Positions 1-10,491 of a DNA stretch of 17,429 nt are shown piece by piece (position 1 is the first letter of the stretch; the number at the start of each line of letters is the position of its first letter). The notes beneath the pieces were generated by a model. It was not told the origin of the DNA. It saw only the letters and a list, made by a program, of their open reading frames with translations, and did not search any database. The stretch is from Actinomycetes bacterium (lineage in GTDB: Bacteria > Actinomycetota > Actinomycetes > Mycobacteriales > Micromonosporaceae): the NCBI GenBank assembly GCA_021793335.1, contig JAJYSW010000003.1, positions 27,801 through 45,229 on the forward strand. Reading direction: 5' to 3'. The position numbers were made by a program, and so were the translations under genes.

Positions 1-335
1 GCTCCACGAGAGCCTCGCCCCGTGAACGGCCCCGCGAGCAGCGCCGCGGAGCGGGCACAGGCCCGCAGCTCCGCCGTACCGCCGAATGCCGTCCCTCCCG
101 GCCCGGCCGCGCTTCGCTCCGCTCTCGCCCTCGCGGGCTTCGATCTCGTCACATCGATGCCCCGCAGGCAGTCGCACTGCCCGACCGCGCGTTACGCTGC
201 GCTAACGGGCACCTGACCAGATTTTCCGGCCCGCGGCCCCGGCCGCCGATTCCGCGGCTCCGGGCCGCCCGGGGCGAGCGGGTCGGGCCAGGCGACCCCG
301 GCCAAGGAAGACTAGCTACTGGAGCGGACTCTACA
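1..335. other. Upstream region of sucC, no gene recognised
   Basis: No convincing coding region, RNA gene or repeat is visible. A short open frame near the left edge has a low-complexity Pro/Ala/Arg translation, no ribosome binding site and no family resemblance. A possible -10 hexamer TACGCT lies at 193-198 and could start a long sucC leader, but no good -35 accompanies it. The sequence GGAGCGG at 321-327 is the likely ribosome binding site of sucC. Confidence 0.5.
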
Positions 336-1514
<1,179 letters not shown>

Positions 1515-1517
1515 GCC

Positions 1518-2405
1518 ATGGCGATCTTCCTCACCGAGAACAGCAAGGTCATCGTCCAGGGTATGACCGGATCCGAAGGCATGAAGCACACGCGCCGCAT
1601 GCTGAAGGCCGGCACGAACGTCGTCGGCGGCGTCAACCCGCGCAAGGCCGGCCAGAAGGTCGACTTCGACGGGCAGAGCCTCCCGGTGTTCGCCTCCGTG
1701 CAGGAGGCCATGGCCGAGACCGGCGCCGACACCTCCGTGGTGTTCGTGCCTCCGGCGTTCTGCAAGGCCGCCGTCATCGAGGCGATCGACGCCGAGATCG
1801 GCCTGGTCGTGGTCATCACCGAGGGCATCCCGGTGCACGACTCGGTCTCGTTCTGGAACCACGCCGAGTCCAAGGGCGGCAAGACCCGCATCGTGGGCCC
1901 GAACTGCCCGGGCATCGCCAGCCCCGATAAGTCGAACGCGGGCATCACCCCGGCCGACATCACCGGTTCGGGGCCGATCGGCCTGGTCTCCAAGTCCGGC
2001 ACGCTGACCTACCAGCTCATGTACGAGCTGCGCGACATCGGCTTCTCGACCTCGGTCGGCATCGGCGGCGACCCGGTCATCGGGACGACGCACATCGACT
2101 GCCTCAAGGCCTTCGAAGAGGACCCCGAGACCAAGGCGATCGTCATGATCGGCGAGATCGGCGGCGACGCCGAGGAGCGTGCGGCGGACTTCATCAAGGC
2201 CCACGTGACCAAACCGGTCGTGGCCTACATCGCCGGTTTCACCGCGCCTCCCGGGAAGACGATGGGCCATGCCGGTGCCATCATCTCCGGTTCGGCCGGC
2301 ACCGCCGACGCGAAGAAGGACGCCCTTGAGGCCGCCGGGGTCAAGGTCGGCAAGACGCCGAGCGAGACCGCGAACCTCATGCGCGAAGTCGTGCAGGGGC
2401 TGTAA
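1518..2405 (+). CDS. sucD: Succinyl-CoA synthetase subunit alpha
   Basis: This is the alpha subunit of succinyl-CoA synthetase. It binds CoA through an N-terminal Rossmann domain and carries the phosphohistidine used to pass phosphate to the nucleotide in SucC. The protein has 295 residues, typical for the family. The N-terminus IFLTENSKVIVQGMTGSEG is the CoA-domain signature. GPNCPGI is at residues 127-133. The active-site histidine is His251 in GHAGAI. The ATG lies 3 nt after the sucC stop, with a strong AAGGAGG site at 1503-1509 inside sucC. This indicates a two-gene operon with coupled translation. A hairpin at 2420-2448 ends the unit. Nothing in the reading frame is unusual. Confidence 0.97.
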   Translation: MAIFLTENSKVIVQGMTGSEGMKHTRRMLKAGTNVVGGVNPRKAGQKVDFDGQSLPVFASVQEAMAETGADTSVVFVPPAFCKAAVIEAIDAEIGLVVVITEGIPVHDSVSFWNHAESKGGKTRIVGPNCPGIASPDKSNAGITPADITGSGPIGLVSKSGTLTYQLMYELRDIGFSTSVGIGGDPVIGTTHIDCLKAFEEDPETKAIVMIGEIGGDAEERAADFIKAHVTKPVVAYIAGFTAPPGKTMGHAGAIISGSAGTADAKKDALEAAGVKVGKTPSETANLMREVVQGL

Positions 2406-2419
2406 GACGAAGCATCGTT

Positions 2420-2448
2420 GGGGCCGGGGCGGGATTCGCCTCGGCCCC
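2420..2448 (+). terminator. Hairpin terminator after sucD
   Basis: A 12-bp stem (left arm 2420-2431, right arm 2437-2448) with a 5-nt loop begins 14 nt after the sucD stop. One pair is G-U when read on the plus strand and would be a C-A mismatch on the minus strand, so it fits termination of sucCD rather than of the opposing VOC gene. There is no T-tract, as is common in GC-rich actinobacteria. Confidence 0.7.
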
Positions 2449-2464
2449 CGTGCGTGTGCGGGGC

Positions 2465-2482
2465 GGGCGGTCGCCGCCGCCC
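2465..2482 (-). terminator. Possible terminator of the VOC gene
   Basis: A 6-bp GGGCGG/CCGCCC stem with a 6-nt loop sits 8 nt beyond the stop codon of the minus-strand VOC gene. It is short and the region is very GC-rich, so chance is possible. Confidence 0.35.
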
Positions 2483-2490
2483 GTGGGCCG

Positions 2491-3300
2491 CTAGTGCGTA
2501 TAGGACACCTGCCACTGGAAGCCGTCGGGGTCGGTGAAATGCCCCGCGTAGTCGCCCTGTTCTCGTGCCGTCGCAGGCGAGGTGATCCGGCCTCCGGCGG
2601 TGTCCGCCCGGTCCATCAGGATGTCGACCTCGGAACGGGAGGTGGCCGTGCGGTGGAAGACCGCGCCGTGGCGGCCGCCGTCCGCGTCGACGCCGACGTC
2701 TCTGGCGAGGGCTCCGCGTTTCATCAGGCCGAGTCGGCACGCGCCCGCGACCGGGGCGAAGTCGATGTACTGATCGCCGTAGTCGCGGTCGACGGTCATG
2801 CCGAGGGTCTCGTAGAAGACCTTGGATCGCTTCGGTTCGGCGACGCCGAGGAGGGCCGCGGTCTCGGTCGGCTCCGGCGGTGACGCCGCGGGGCCGGTGT
2901 CCTTCTTGGTGGGAGCCGAGACCTTCCAGACGGAGCCGTCCGGGGCCTCGAAGGCACCGGAGAACGCACCGAACAGCGCCTTCTTCGCGGGTTTGAGGAT
3001 CTTCGCGCCGTGCCGTCCGGCGGCCTCGACCGCGGCGGCGACCTCACTGGGCTGTTCGAGGACATAGGAAATGACGTAACCGCCGAAACCCGGCGGCGTG
3101 TCCTCGGCGGCGACGTCCGCGGCCGGGCGTTCGGCGCCGTACAGGCCGAGGTGCCCGGTCCCGTGCAGGTCGAGATCGACCCACTGTCCATGGTCGGTGA
3201 CGGTGGGAGCGAGCACCGCCGTGTAGAACTCGTGTGCGGCCCGCGCATCGGATGCACCGAGTGCGATCGCGTCGAGCGAGAGCAATGTGTCCTTCTCCAT
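2491..3300 (-). CDS. Tandem VOC-domain (glyoxalase/dioxygenase-fold) protein
   Basis: The protein has 269 residues and two vicinal-oxygen-chelate modules, at about 5-128 and 142-269. Each ends in the usual closing strand: FEAPDGSVWKVS in the first and FTDPDGFQWQVSYT in the second. The modules are joined by a Pro/Thr/Lys-rich linker near 130-145. The VOC superfamily includes glyoxalase I, ring-cleaving dioxygenases and antibiotic-binding proteins, and the substrate cannot be told from sequence. A GTG at 3309 would add three residues. However, TAGCGT (minus strand, 3308-3313) lies exactly 7 nt before the ATG at 3300, and the GTG would fall inside that hexamer, so the ATG is preferred with a leaderless mRNA. 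The gene lies downstream of murB on the same strand but appears to have its own promoter. Confidence 0.85.
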   Translation of the reverse strand: MEKDTLLSLDAIALGASDARAAHEFYTAVLAPTVTDHGQWVDLDLHGTGHLGLYGAERPAADVAAEDTPPGFGGYVISYVLEQPSEVAAAVEAAGRHGAKILKPAKKALFGAFSGAFEAPDGSVWKVSAPTKKDTGPAASPPEPTETAALLGVAEPKRSKVFYETLGMTVDRDYGDQYIDFAPVAGACRLGLMKRGALARDVGVDADGGRHGAVFHRTATSRSEVDILMDRADTAGGRITSPATAREQGDYAGHFTDPDGFQWQVSYTH

Positions 3301-3307
3301 GTCGGTC

Positions 3308-3313
3308 ACGCTA
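3308..3313 (-). promoter_or_regulatory. -10 element for leaderless VOC mRNA
   Basis: The hexamer reads TAGCGT on the minus strand and is followed by 7 nt and then the ATG at 3300. No good -35 is visible, and no Shine-Dalgarno sequence lies between the hexamer and the start codon. Confidence 0.5.
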
Positions 3314-3355
3314 CTGTCGGCGTCGGGCCGGTGCTTCTCGATTCCTGATCGGTTC

Positions 3356-3371
3356 GGCCGCGGGCGCGGCC
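3356..3371 (-). terminator. Short hairpin just after murB
   Basis: GGCCGC and GCGGCC arms separated by 4 nt lie 5 nt beyond the murB stop. It may end murB transcription before the VOC gene. The stem is only 6-7 bp and has no T-tract. Confidence 0.4.
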
Positions 3372-3376
3372 CCGGG

Positions 3377-4438
3377 TCAGAAATCCGCTCCGATCAGGAC
3401 CGGTTCGGGACGCAGTCGGATGCCGAACTTCGTCTCGACGTCGTCGGCGATCTCGCGCGCCAGCGCCAACAGCTCGGCCGTCGTCGCCCCGCCTCGGTTC
3501 GTCAGCGCGAGCGTGTGCTTCGTCGACAGGCTGACATTGCCGCGCCGGTGGCCCCGCTCGAATCCGGCCGCGCCGATGAGCCAGGCGGCCGAGACCTTCA
3601 CGGCGTCGCCGGCCGGCCAGTGGGGCGCGTCGCGGCCCAGGCCCGTCACGAGCGAGCGGAAGTCGTCGGCGTCGATCACCGGGTTGGTGAAGAACGAGCC
3701 GGCGCTCCAGGTGTCGTGGTCGTCCTCGTCGAGCACCATGCCCTTGCCGCGGCGCAGCGCGAGGACGACCTCGCGGGCCGCGGCCAGCGGTACCCGCTCG
3801 CCGACCTCGACGCCCAGGCGCTTGGCCGCTTCGGCGTACGCGATCGGCTGCGAGAGGTCGCTGTGTTCGAGCCGGAAGTCGACGCTCATCACGAAGTAGC
3901 GGTGTTCGTGCTTGAAGACGCTGTGACGATAGGCGAAGCCGCATTCGGCCGGAGACCAGTCGCGGATCTCGTCGGCTTCGCGGTCCCAGACCCGCACCGA
4001 GGCGATCGTCTGGGCGACCTCCTGGCCGTAGGCGCCGACGTTCTGGATCGGGGTGGCCCCCGCCGAGCCGGGGATGCCGCTGAGGCATTCGACGCCCGAG
4101 CGCCCGTGCGCGACGGTCCAGGCGGTGAACTCGTCCCAGACCTGTCCGGCCTGGACGCGGACCAAGTCCCCGTCGAGGCATTCGATGCCGCCTCCGCGCA
4201 GCAGGACCACCGTCCCGTCGAAGCCGGCGTCGCCGATGACGACGTTGCTGCCTCCGGCCAGGAGCAGCGTGGGTTCGTCGGCGGCGCGCAGCGCCTCGAC
4301 GGCCTGTTCGGCGGTCGCGGCCGTCACGAGGCGTCGGGCCGGGCCGCCGAGCCGCAGCGTCGTGAATCGTCCGAGCATGCCGCCGGGATCGGGGCCTGTC
4401 GCGGTAAGCTCGCTTCCATTCGGGCTGGCGTCTGTCAC
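3377..4438 (-). CDS. murB: UDP-N-acetylenolpyruvoylglucosamine reductase
   Basis: MurB is a cytoplasmic FAD enzyme that uses NADPH to reduce UDP-GlcNAc-enolpyruvate to UDP-MurNAc, the second committed step of peptidoglycan precursor synthesis. In the 353-residue product the FAD-binding part contains LLLAGGSNVVIGD (58-70) and GIPGSAGATPIQNVGAYG (121-138). The substrate domain has AGSFFTNP with the catalytic serine at Ser248, and the conserved glutamate is in LRPEPVLIG (Glu345). It resembles type I MurB, as in Escherichia coli. The start is taken as the GTG at 4438, because TAGGCT on the minus strand ends 7 nt before it (leaderless). A GTG at 4468 would add ten unconserved residues with no ribosome binding site and would lie upstream of that promoter. 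Confidence 0.95.
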   Translation of the reverse strand: MTDASPNGSELTATGPDPGGMLGRFTTLRLGGPARRLVTAATAEQAVEALRAADEPTLLLAGGSNVVIGDAGFDGTVVLLRGGGIECLDGDLVRVQAGQVWDEFTAWTVAHGRSGVECLSGIPGSAGATPIQNVGAYGQEVAQTIASVRVWDREADEIRDWSPAECGFAYRHSVFKHEHRYFVMSVDFRLEHSDLSQPIAYAEAAKRLGVEVGERVPLAAAREVVLALRRGKGMVLDEDDHDTWSAGSFFTNPVIDADDFRSLVTGLGRDAPHWPAGDAVKVSAAWLIGAAGFERGHRRGNVSLSTKHTLALTNRGGATTAELLALAREIADDVETKFGIRLRPEPVLIGADF

Positions 4439-4445
4439 GCCGCAA

Positions 4446-4451
4446 AGCCTA
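4446..4451 (-). promoter_or_regulatory. -10 element for leaderless murB mRNA
   Basis: The minus-strand hexamer TAGGCT is followed by 7 nt and the murB GTG at 4438. No clear -35 is seen at the usual distance. It overlaps by two bases a plus-strand TAAGCT at 4450-4455. Confidence 0.5.
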
Positions 4452-4455
4452 AGCT
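4450..4455 (+). promoter_or_regulatory. Candidate -10 for the divergent MDMPI-like gene
   Basis: TAAGCT on the plus strand would start transcription near 4462, leaving a leader of about 24 nt before the ATG at 4486. It shares two bases with the murB -10 on the other strand. The -35 region is poor. Confidence 0.35.
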
Positions 4456-4485
4456 GTTCATGGGCCACAATGATCGGCGGTCACC

Positions 4486-5229
4486 ATGTCGAAGCCACGG
4501 ATCACGGACTATCCGACCGAACTGCGGCACGAGGCCGACGGTCTGCGGGAGATCGCCGACCGGGGAGCGCTCGGCCGTCTCGTGCCCTCGCGTCCCGACA
4601 CGACCGTGGTCGGGCTCTTGGCCGAGCTCGTGCGCCTCTACCGTTGGGCGGTCGCCGCCGTGGAGGCCGGTGCCCCCGAGCGGGACGTGCCCGAACCGCC
4701 GCCGGTGCGCCTCGACGAGCTCGAGGCGCTCATCGTGTTCGATGCGGCGCTCGATCGTGCCCTCGACGCGCTCGCATCGCGCCCGGGAGACGCGCCGGTC
4801 TGGACCTGGGCTCCGGTCCAGTGGCGAGCCGATTTCTGGTATCGCCGGCTCGCCGTCGCGACGGGCCTGGCCCGCTGGGACGCGCAGATGGCCGTCGGCA
4901 CCACCGCGCCGATTCCCGCCGCGCTGGCCGCCGAGGTGATCACGGAGGCGTTCGAGGCGTTCCTCCCGGTGGGAGACCGGCGCGGTTCGCACCCGGAGGC
5001 GGCGGGTCTTGCGCAGTTGTTCGCGCAGGACGCCGATGCGACGTGGTTCGTGCGGCTGCACGAGGGACGGGCGGCACTGCTCGACCATCCCGATGCTCGG
5101 GCCGGGCTCCAGGCCAGGGCGGCCGGTTCGGCCTCGGACATCGCGCTCGCGCTGTGGGGGCGGCTGCCGTTCGGGATCTGCGACGTCGCCGGCGACGAGG
5201 GTCTGTTGCAGGCGCTGCGCGTGCGATAG
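4486..5229 (+). CDS. MDMPI/DinB-fold protein lacking the usual metal ligands
   Basis: The 247-residue protein resembles the actinobacterial maleylpyruvate isomerase (MDMPI) N-terminal family, a four-helix DinB-like fold. Landmarks are LLAELVRLYRWAVAAV (44-59), the FWYRRLAVATGLARWDAQ stretch (117-134), and a C-terminal part with DIALALWGRLPF (218-229) like the MDMPI C-terminal domain. Family members with activity bind a metal through a histidine in the HLxxVHRW helix and through Glu and His in the AHExxxHRWDA helix, and use mycothiol. Here these positions read Glu47 in the first helix, and Val and Ala residues in the second, so the metal site appears lost. The ATG is 47 bp from the murB start, divergently oriented. 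The ribosome binding site is weak. The function is unknown, and a binding or structural role is as likely as catalysis. Confidence 0.75.
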   Translation: MSKPRITDYPTELRHEADGLREIADRGALGRLVPSRPDTTVVGLLAELVRLYRWAVAAVEAGAPERDVPEPPPVRLDELEALIVFDAALDRALDALASRPGDAPVWTWAPVQWRADFWYRRLAVATGLARWDAQMAVGTTAPIPAALAAEVITEAFEAFLPVGDRRGSHPEAAGLAQLFAQDADATWFVRLHEGRAALLDHPDARAGLQARAAGSASDIALALWGRLPFGICDVAGDEGLLQALRVR

Positions 5230-5241
5230 CGGCCGTGACGC

Positions 5242-5255
5242 TGGTAACGGTTCCA
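5242..5255. promoter_or_regulatory. LacI-family-type operator
   Basis: TGGTAACGGTTCCA is an imperfect 14-bp palindrome with a central CG and outer TGG/CCA. It matches the general form TGGNANCGNTNCCA seen for LacI-type sugar repressors in actinobacteria. It sits immediately upstream of, and touching, the TATACT -10 at 5256-5261. A bound repressor would therefore cover the promoter of the sugar-transport ATPase gene. No LacI-family repressor gene lies in the window. Confidence 0.6.
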
Positions 5256-5261
5256 TATACT
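5256..5261 (+). promoter_or_regulatory. -10 of upstream promoter P1 for the ABC ATPase gene
   Basis: TATACT is close to the consensus and is unusually AT-rich for this genome. The -35 position overlaps the palindrome at 5242-5255 and is weak. The resulting leader would be about 205 nt. Confidence 0.45.
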
Positions 5262-5296
5262 TTCTCTTGGAAATCGGACAAACGTACGCCGGTGAC

Positions 5297-5326
5297 TTGG
5301 CAAAGGCATTCATGGGCCGTTAGGCT
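5297..5326 (+). promoter_or_regulatory. Candidate promoter P2 for the ABC ATPase gene
   Basis: A -35 TTGGCA (5297-5302) and a -10 TAGGCT (5321-5326) are separated by 18 bp, a good fit to the main vegetative sigma factor. Transcription would start near 5333 and leave a leader of about 140 nt. A CTGGCA/TGCCAG hairpin at 5442-5459 in that leader ends 1 nt before the AAAGGA ribosome binding site. Confidence 0.55.
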
Positions 5327-5473
5327 CACTGAACGCTCCGCGGCGGCGACGTTCGCGCAGCGCACCTGCCGCAGTGCGGGGCCCGCGTCCGCGAAGCCCT
5401 TCCAGCAGCCGGTATAAGCACGCCTTTTACAACGGATCGTCTGGCACGTACCTGCCAGTGAAAGGACCTCATC

Positions 5474-6568
<1,095 letters not shown>

Positions 6569-6585
6569 CGACACCTGATTGCGGA

Positions 6586-6615
6586 CCGCGCGGCGCCCGA
6601 GTGGGCGCCGCGCGG
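6586..6615 (+). terminator. Hairpin terminator after the ABC ATPase gene
   Basis: A perfect 13-bp GC stem (arms 6586-6598 and 6603-6615) with a GAGT loop lies 17 nt after the stop codon. No T-tract follows. Confidence 0.7.
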
Positions 6616-6622
6616 CTGCGTG

Positions 6623-6652
6623 TTCGCACCCTGCGGCGGCAGGCGCTACGGT
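6623..6652 (+). promoter_or_regulatory. Candidate promoter of the leader ORF and amrS
   Basis: A -35-like TTCGCA (6623-6628) and a -10 TACGGT (6647-6652) are separated by 18 bp. The -10 is followed by exactly 7 nt and an ATG at 6660, so the transcript would begin at or near that codon. Confidence 0.45.
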
Positions 6653-6659
6653 TGTCCCT

Positions 6660-6739
6660 ATGACTTCCATCACTCCATCGCCGCGCGGTGATGCCCGCGG
6701 GCCGCGGTCGGGAGTCGGGGCGAGCGCCGCGAGCGGCCC

Positions 6740-6743
<4 letters not shown>
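6660..6743 (+). CDS. Possible 27-residue leaderless leader ORF coupled to amrS
   Basis: The ORF begins MTSITPSPRG and ends ASAASGP. Its ATG lies 7 nt after the -10 TACGGT, as expected for a leaderless mRNA. Its TGA stop overlaps the amrS start in an ATGA at 6740-6743, the usual arrangement for translational coupling. The peptide has no recognisable domain and is rich in Ser, Pro, Gly and Ala. Its value may be in delivering ribosomes to amrS, which lacks a good ribosome binding site, rather than in the peptide itself. The alternative is that it is a chance frame. Confidence 0.4.
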
Positions 6744-7849
<1,106 letters not shown>

Positions 7850-7882
7850 TGACAGCACCATCCCACTGACCACACCGTCCCG

Positions 7883-7908
7883 TACCGAACCCGCCGTTCC
7901 ATACCGAA
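7883..7908. repeat. Pair of TACCGAA direct repeats between amrS and amrB
   Basis: TACCGAA occurs at 7883-7889 and 7902-7908, 19 bp apart (nearly two helical turns). Each copy is preceded by a CC dinucleotide. It could be a paired regulator site or chance. Confidence 0.25.
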
Positions 7909-7972
7909 TCTCCGCCGCTCGCGGCCCGGCACCGCCTGCGATCGGAAAGTCCGACCCGAGAGACGCGAGAAC

Positions 7973-8779
7973 ATGACCTTGACGACTGCACCGACCGTCA
8001 GGCCGCCGGCCGTCGCCGGACGGTTCTACTCCGCCGACCCCGTCCGCCTCCGCGAGGAGACCGCCCGAAGCCTCGACGCCGTGCGCGTCCCCGACGACGA
8101 ACCGCTCGCGCGGGCCTATATCGTCCCGCACGCCGGCCACCACTTCTCCGGAGCCGTGGCCGCCGAGGTGTACGCGCGGCTGGCCCGCCACCGCGACCGG
8201 ATCGAACGCGTCATCCTGCTCGGCCCCTCCCACCACCACCCGCTGCGCGGACACGCCGCGGCCCCGTACACCGCCTGGGAGACGCCGCTCGGGACGGTCG
8301 CGGCCCGGGCCACCAATGTCGTCGGCTCCTCGCTCCTCCCCCACGCGCAGGAGCACTCGCTGGAGGTGCAGCTGCCGTTCCTCCAGGTCGCCCTCGGCGA
8401 GGACTTCACGGTCACGCCCGTGGCCGTCGGCATGAGCCGGACCCCCGATACCGCGCGCGTCGTCACCGCGCTCTTGGCCGAGGCCGGCGAGGGCACGGTC
8501 CTGCTGTGCTCCACCGATCTGTCGCACTACCACGATCTGGACACCGCCCGGCGCATCGACGCGACCACCGTCGAGGCCATCCGCGGACTGCGCCCGCGCG
8601 AGATCTCCACCTCCCACGCCTGCGGCGTGTTCGCCCTGCGCGGGACCGTGGCCTGGGCCGATGCCACCGGTCGACGCCCGCGGCTCCTCGCGCTCGGCAC
8701 CTCCGCAGACGCCGGTGGGCCGGCCGACCGGGTCGTCGGCTACCCGGCCTTCGCCGTCGAATCGCCGCCGGGCCTGTGA
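7973..8779 (+). CDS. amrB: AmmeMemoRadiSam system protein B (Memo family)
   Basis: This is a Memo-like protein of 268 residues, related to human MEMO1 and to the extradiol dioxygenase LigB fold. Family landmarks are in order: PPAVAGRFYSADP (11-23), VPHAGHHFSG (51-60), GPSHHHP (84-90), HAQEHSLEVQLPF (124-136), STDLSHY (180-186) and ACGVFALRG (216-224). The histidines in the second to fifth blocks line the putative metal site of the family. The biochemical reaction is unknown. It follows amrS on the same strand after 123 nt with no terminator between, so co-transcription is likely. The third component, AmrA (AMMECR1 domain), is not found in the window. The ribosome binding site is weak, but the ATG fits the family N-terminus. 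Confidence 0.92.
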   Translation: MTLTTAPTVRPPAVAGRFYSADPVRLREETARSLDAVRVPDDEPLARAYIVPHAGHHFSGAVAAEVYARLARHRDRIERVILLGPSHHHPLRGHAAAPYTAWETPLGTVAARATNVVGSSLLPHAQEHSLEVQLPFLQVALGEDFTVTPVAVGMSRTPDTARVVTALLAEAGEGTVLLCSTDLSHYHDLDTARRIDATTVEAIRGLRPREISTSHACGVFALRGTVAWADATGRRPRLLALGTSADAGGPADRVVGYPAFAVESPPGL

Positions 8780-8828
8780 CCCGGCCCGGTGGGGCGAAAC
8801 TCGCATGCCGGGGCGCGGAGGAGACGTT

Positions 8829-8834
8829 TACCCT
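8829..8834 (+). promoter_or_regulatory. -10 element for leaderless lysS mRNA
   Basis: TACCCT is followed by 7 nt and the lysS GTG at 8842. A purine-rich GGAGGAG at 8817-8823 is too far upstream to act as the ribosome binding site, which supports a leaderless transcript. The -35 region is weak. Confidence 0.5.
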
Positions 8835-8841
8835 GTAAGGC

Positions 8842-10347
8842 GTGACCGAGCACGAGCAGCCCATTGACACCGGCGATGATCTTCCCGAGCAGATGCGGAT
8901 TCGGCGCGAGAAGCGCGCCGCCCTGCTGGCCGAAGGCGAGCAGCCCTACCCGCTCGGCTACCCGCGCACCCATGCCCTCGCCGAGCTGCGCGAGCAGTTC
9001 GCGGGCCTGGAGGCCGGCGAGTCCTCCGGTGTCACCGTCGCGACCACCGGCCGCGTCGTCTTCGTTCGCACCGCCGGAAAGCTGTGCTTCGCGCGTCTGC
9101 GGGACGGTGACGGCACCGAGTTCCAGGTGATGCTCTCTCAGGGCAAGGTCGGGACCGAGGCCCTGGCCGATTTCAAGCGCCTGGTCGACATCGGGGACCA
9201 TTTCGGCGTCACCGGCGAGGTCGTCACCTCCAAGCGCGGCGAGCTGTCGGTCATGGCCGACTCCTACGCGATCACCGCGAAGGCCCTGCGGCCCCTCCCC
9301 GTCGCGCATAAGCCGCTCGCCGAGGAGACCCGCGTCCGGCAACGCTACGTCGACCTGATCATGCGTCCGGAGGCGCGCGCCAATGCGAGGAACCGGGCCG
9401 CCGTGGTCCGTTCCATTCGCGATCAACTGGACGAGCGCGATTTCGTCGAAGTCGAGACGCCGATGATGCAGGTCCAGCCCGGCGGGGCCACCGCCCGGCC
9501 GTTCGTCACGCATATGAATGCGTACGACATCGACCTGTACATGCGCATCGCGCCGGAGTTGTATCTGAAACGGTGCGTAGTCGGCGGTCTCGACCGCGTA
9601 TTCGAGATCAACCGGAACTTCCGCAACGAGGGCGCCGACTCCTCACATTCGCCGGAGTTCGCGATGCTGGAGGCGTATCAGGCCTACGGCGACTACCGCA
9701 CGATCGGTGAACTCACCAAAACACTCATTCAAGGGGCCGCGGCATCGGTGTTCGGCTCCCACATCGTCGAACTCGCCGACGGCTCGGACTACGATCTGAG
9801 CGGCGATTGGACCGAGATCACCCTCTTCGGGTCCCTTTCCGAAGCGCTCGGAGAACACGTGACGGTCGCCACCCCGCTGGAGACGCTGCGGACCTACGCC
9901 GATAAAGTCGAGCTCAGAGTCGACCCGCTGTGGGGCCCGGGGAAACTCGCCGAGGAATTGTTCGAGCACCTCGTGACGGACGATCTGCACGCGCCGACGT
10001 TCGTGTACGACTATCCCGAGGAGACCTCTCCGCTCACCCGCGGTCACCGCTCCGAGGCGGGCCTGACCGAGAAATGGGACCTGTACGTGCGCGGCTTCGA
10101 ACTCGCCACCGGTTATTCGGAGCTGATCGACCCGGTCATCCAGCGCGAACGGCTGGAGGCCCAGGCCAGGCTGGGCGCGAAAGGCGACGATGAGGCCATG
10201 CGCGTCGACGAGGACTTCCTGCGGGCGATGGAATATGGAATGCCGCCCACCGGCGGCATGGGCATGGGAATCGACCGGTTGCTTATGGCGCTCACCGGAC
10301 TCGGTATCCGAGAGACCATCCTCTTCCCGCTGGTGAAACCGGAATAG
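8842..10347 (+). CDS. lysS: Lysyl-tRNA synthetase, class II
   Basis: This enzyme attaches lysine to tRNA-Lys in the cytoplasm. The 501-residue length is normal for class II LysRS, with no extra membrane domain. The anticodon-binding OB-fold covers about 65-150 (VATTGRVVFVRTAGKLCFARL). Class II motif 1 is FVEVETPMMQ (201-210, Pro207). Motif 2 is the FEINRNFRNEG region followed by SPEFAMLE (254-277). Motif 3 is GMGMGIDRLLMALTG (near 472-486). GTG at 8842 is the start, supported by a -10 exactly 7 nt upstream. The downstream order lsr2-clpC matches mycobacteria and other actinomycetes. Codons in the 3' half look slightly richer in A/T than in the 5' half. This was not quantified and may mean nothing. 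Confidence 0.96.
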   Translation: MTEHEQPIDTGDDLPEQMRIRREKRAALLAEGEQPYPLGYPRTHALAELREQFAGLEAGESSGVTVATTGRVVFVRTAGKLCFARLRDGDGTEFQVMLSQGKVGTEALADFKRLVDIGDHFGVTGEVVTSKRGELSVMADSYAITAKALRPLPVAHKPLAEETRVRQRYVDLIMRPEARANARNRAAVVRSIRDQLDERDFVEVETPMMQVQPGGATARPFVTHMNAYDIDLYMRIAPELYLKRCVVGGLDRVFEINRNFRNEGADSSHSPEFAMLEAYQAYGDYRTIGELTKTLIQGAAASVFGSHIVELADGSDYDLSGDWTEITLFGSLSEALGEHVTVATPLETLRTYADKVELRVDPLWGPGKLAEELFEHLVTDDLHAPTFVYDYPEETSPLTRGHRSEAGLTEKWDLYVRGFELATGYSELIDPVIQRERLEAQARLGAKGDDEAMRVDEDFLRAMEYGMPPTGGMGMGIDRLLMALTGLGIRETILFPLVKPE

Positions 10348-10365
10348 AAAGAATTGAACTGCGTC

Positions 10366-10404
10366 TCCGCATGGGTGGCACGGAACCTTTCCTCTCGATG
10401 CGGA
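10366..10404 (+). terminator. Weak hairpin downstream of lysS
   Basis: TCCGCAT (10366-10372) and ATGCGGA (10398-10404) form a 7-bp inverted repeat enclosing 25 nt, followed by the T-rich ATTATT. It could end lysS transcription, but the loop is long and the stem modest. Confidence 0.3.
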
Positions 10405-10491
10405 ATTATTCCTCGGAACGAAGGCGAGTCGACGTGATCTTTCTCCGAGACCCTCTTTCGCATCTCTAAGGGACTCGTATATGCTCTGGCA

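Noticed and set aside
22..216. 64-residue open frame at the left edge
   Set aside because: It has no ribosome binding site, low-complexity composition and no recognisable family.
8842..10347. Possible recombination mosaic in lysS, from slightly higher A/T codon use after about 9480
   Set aside because: The shift is an impression only and was not counted. Motifs are continuous and the gene lies in its expected location.
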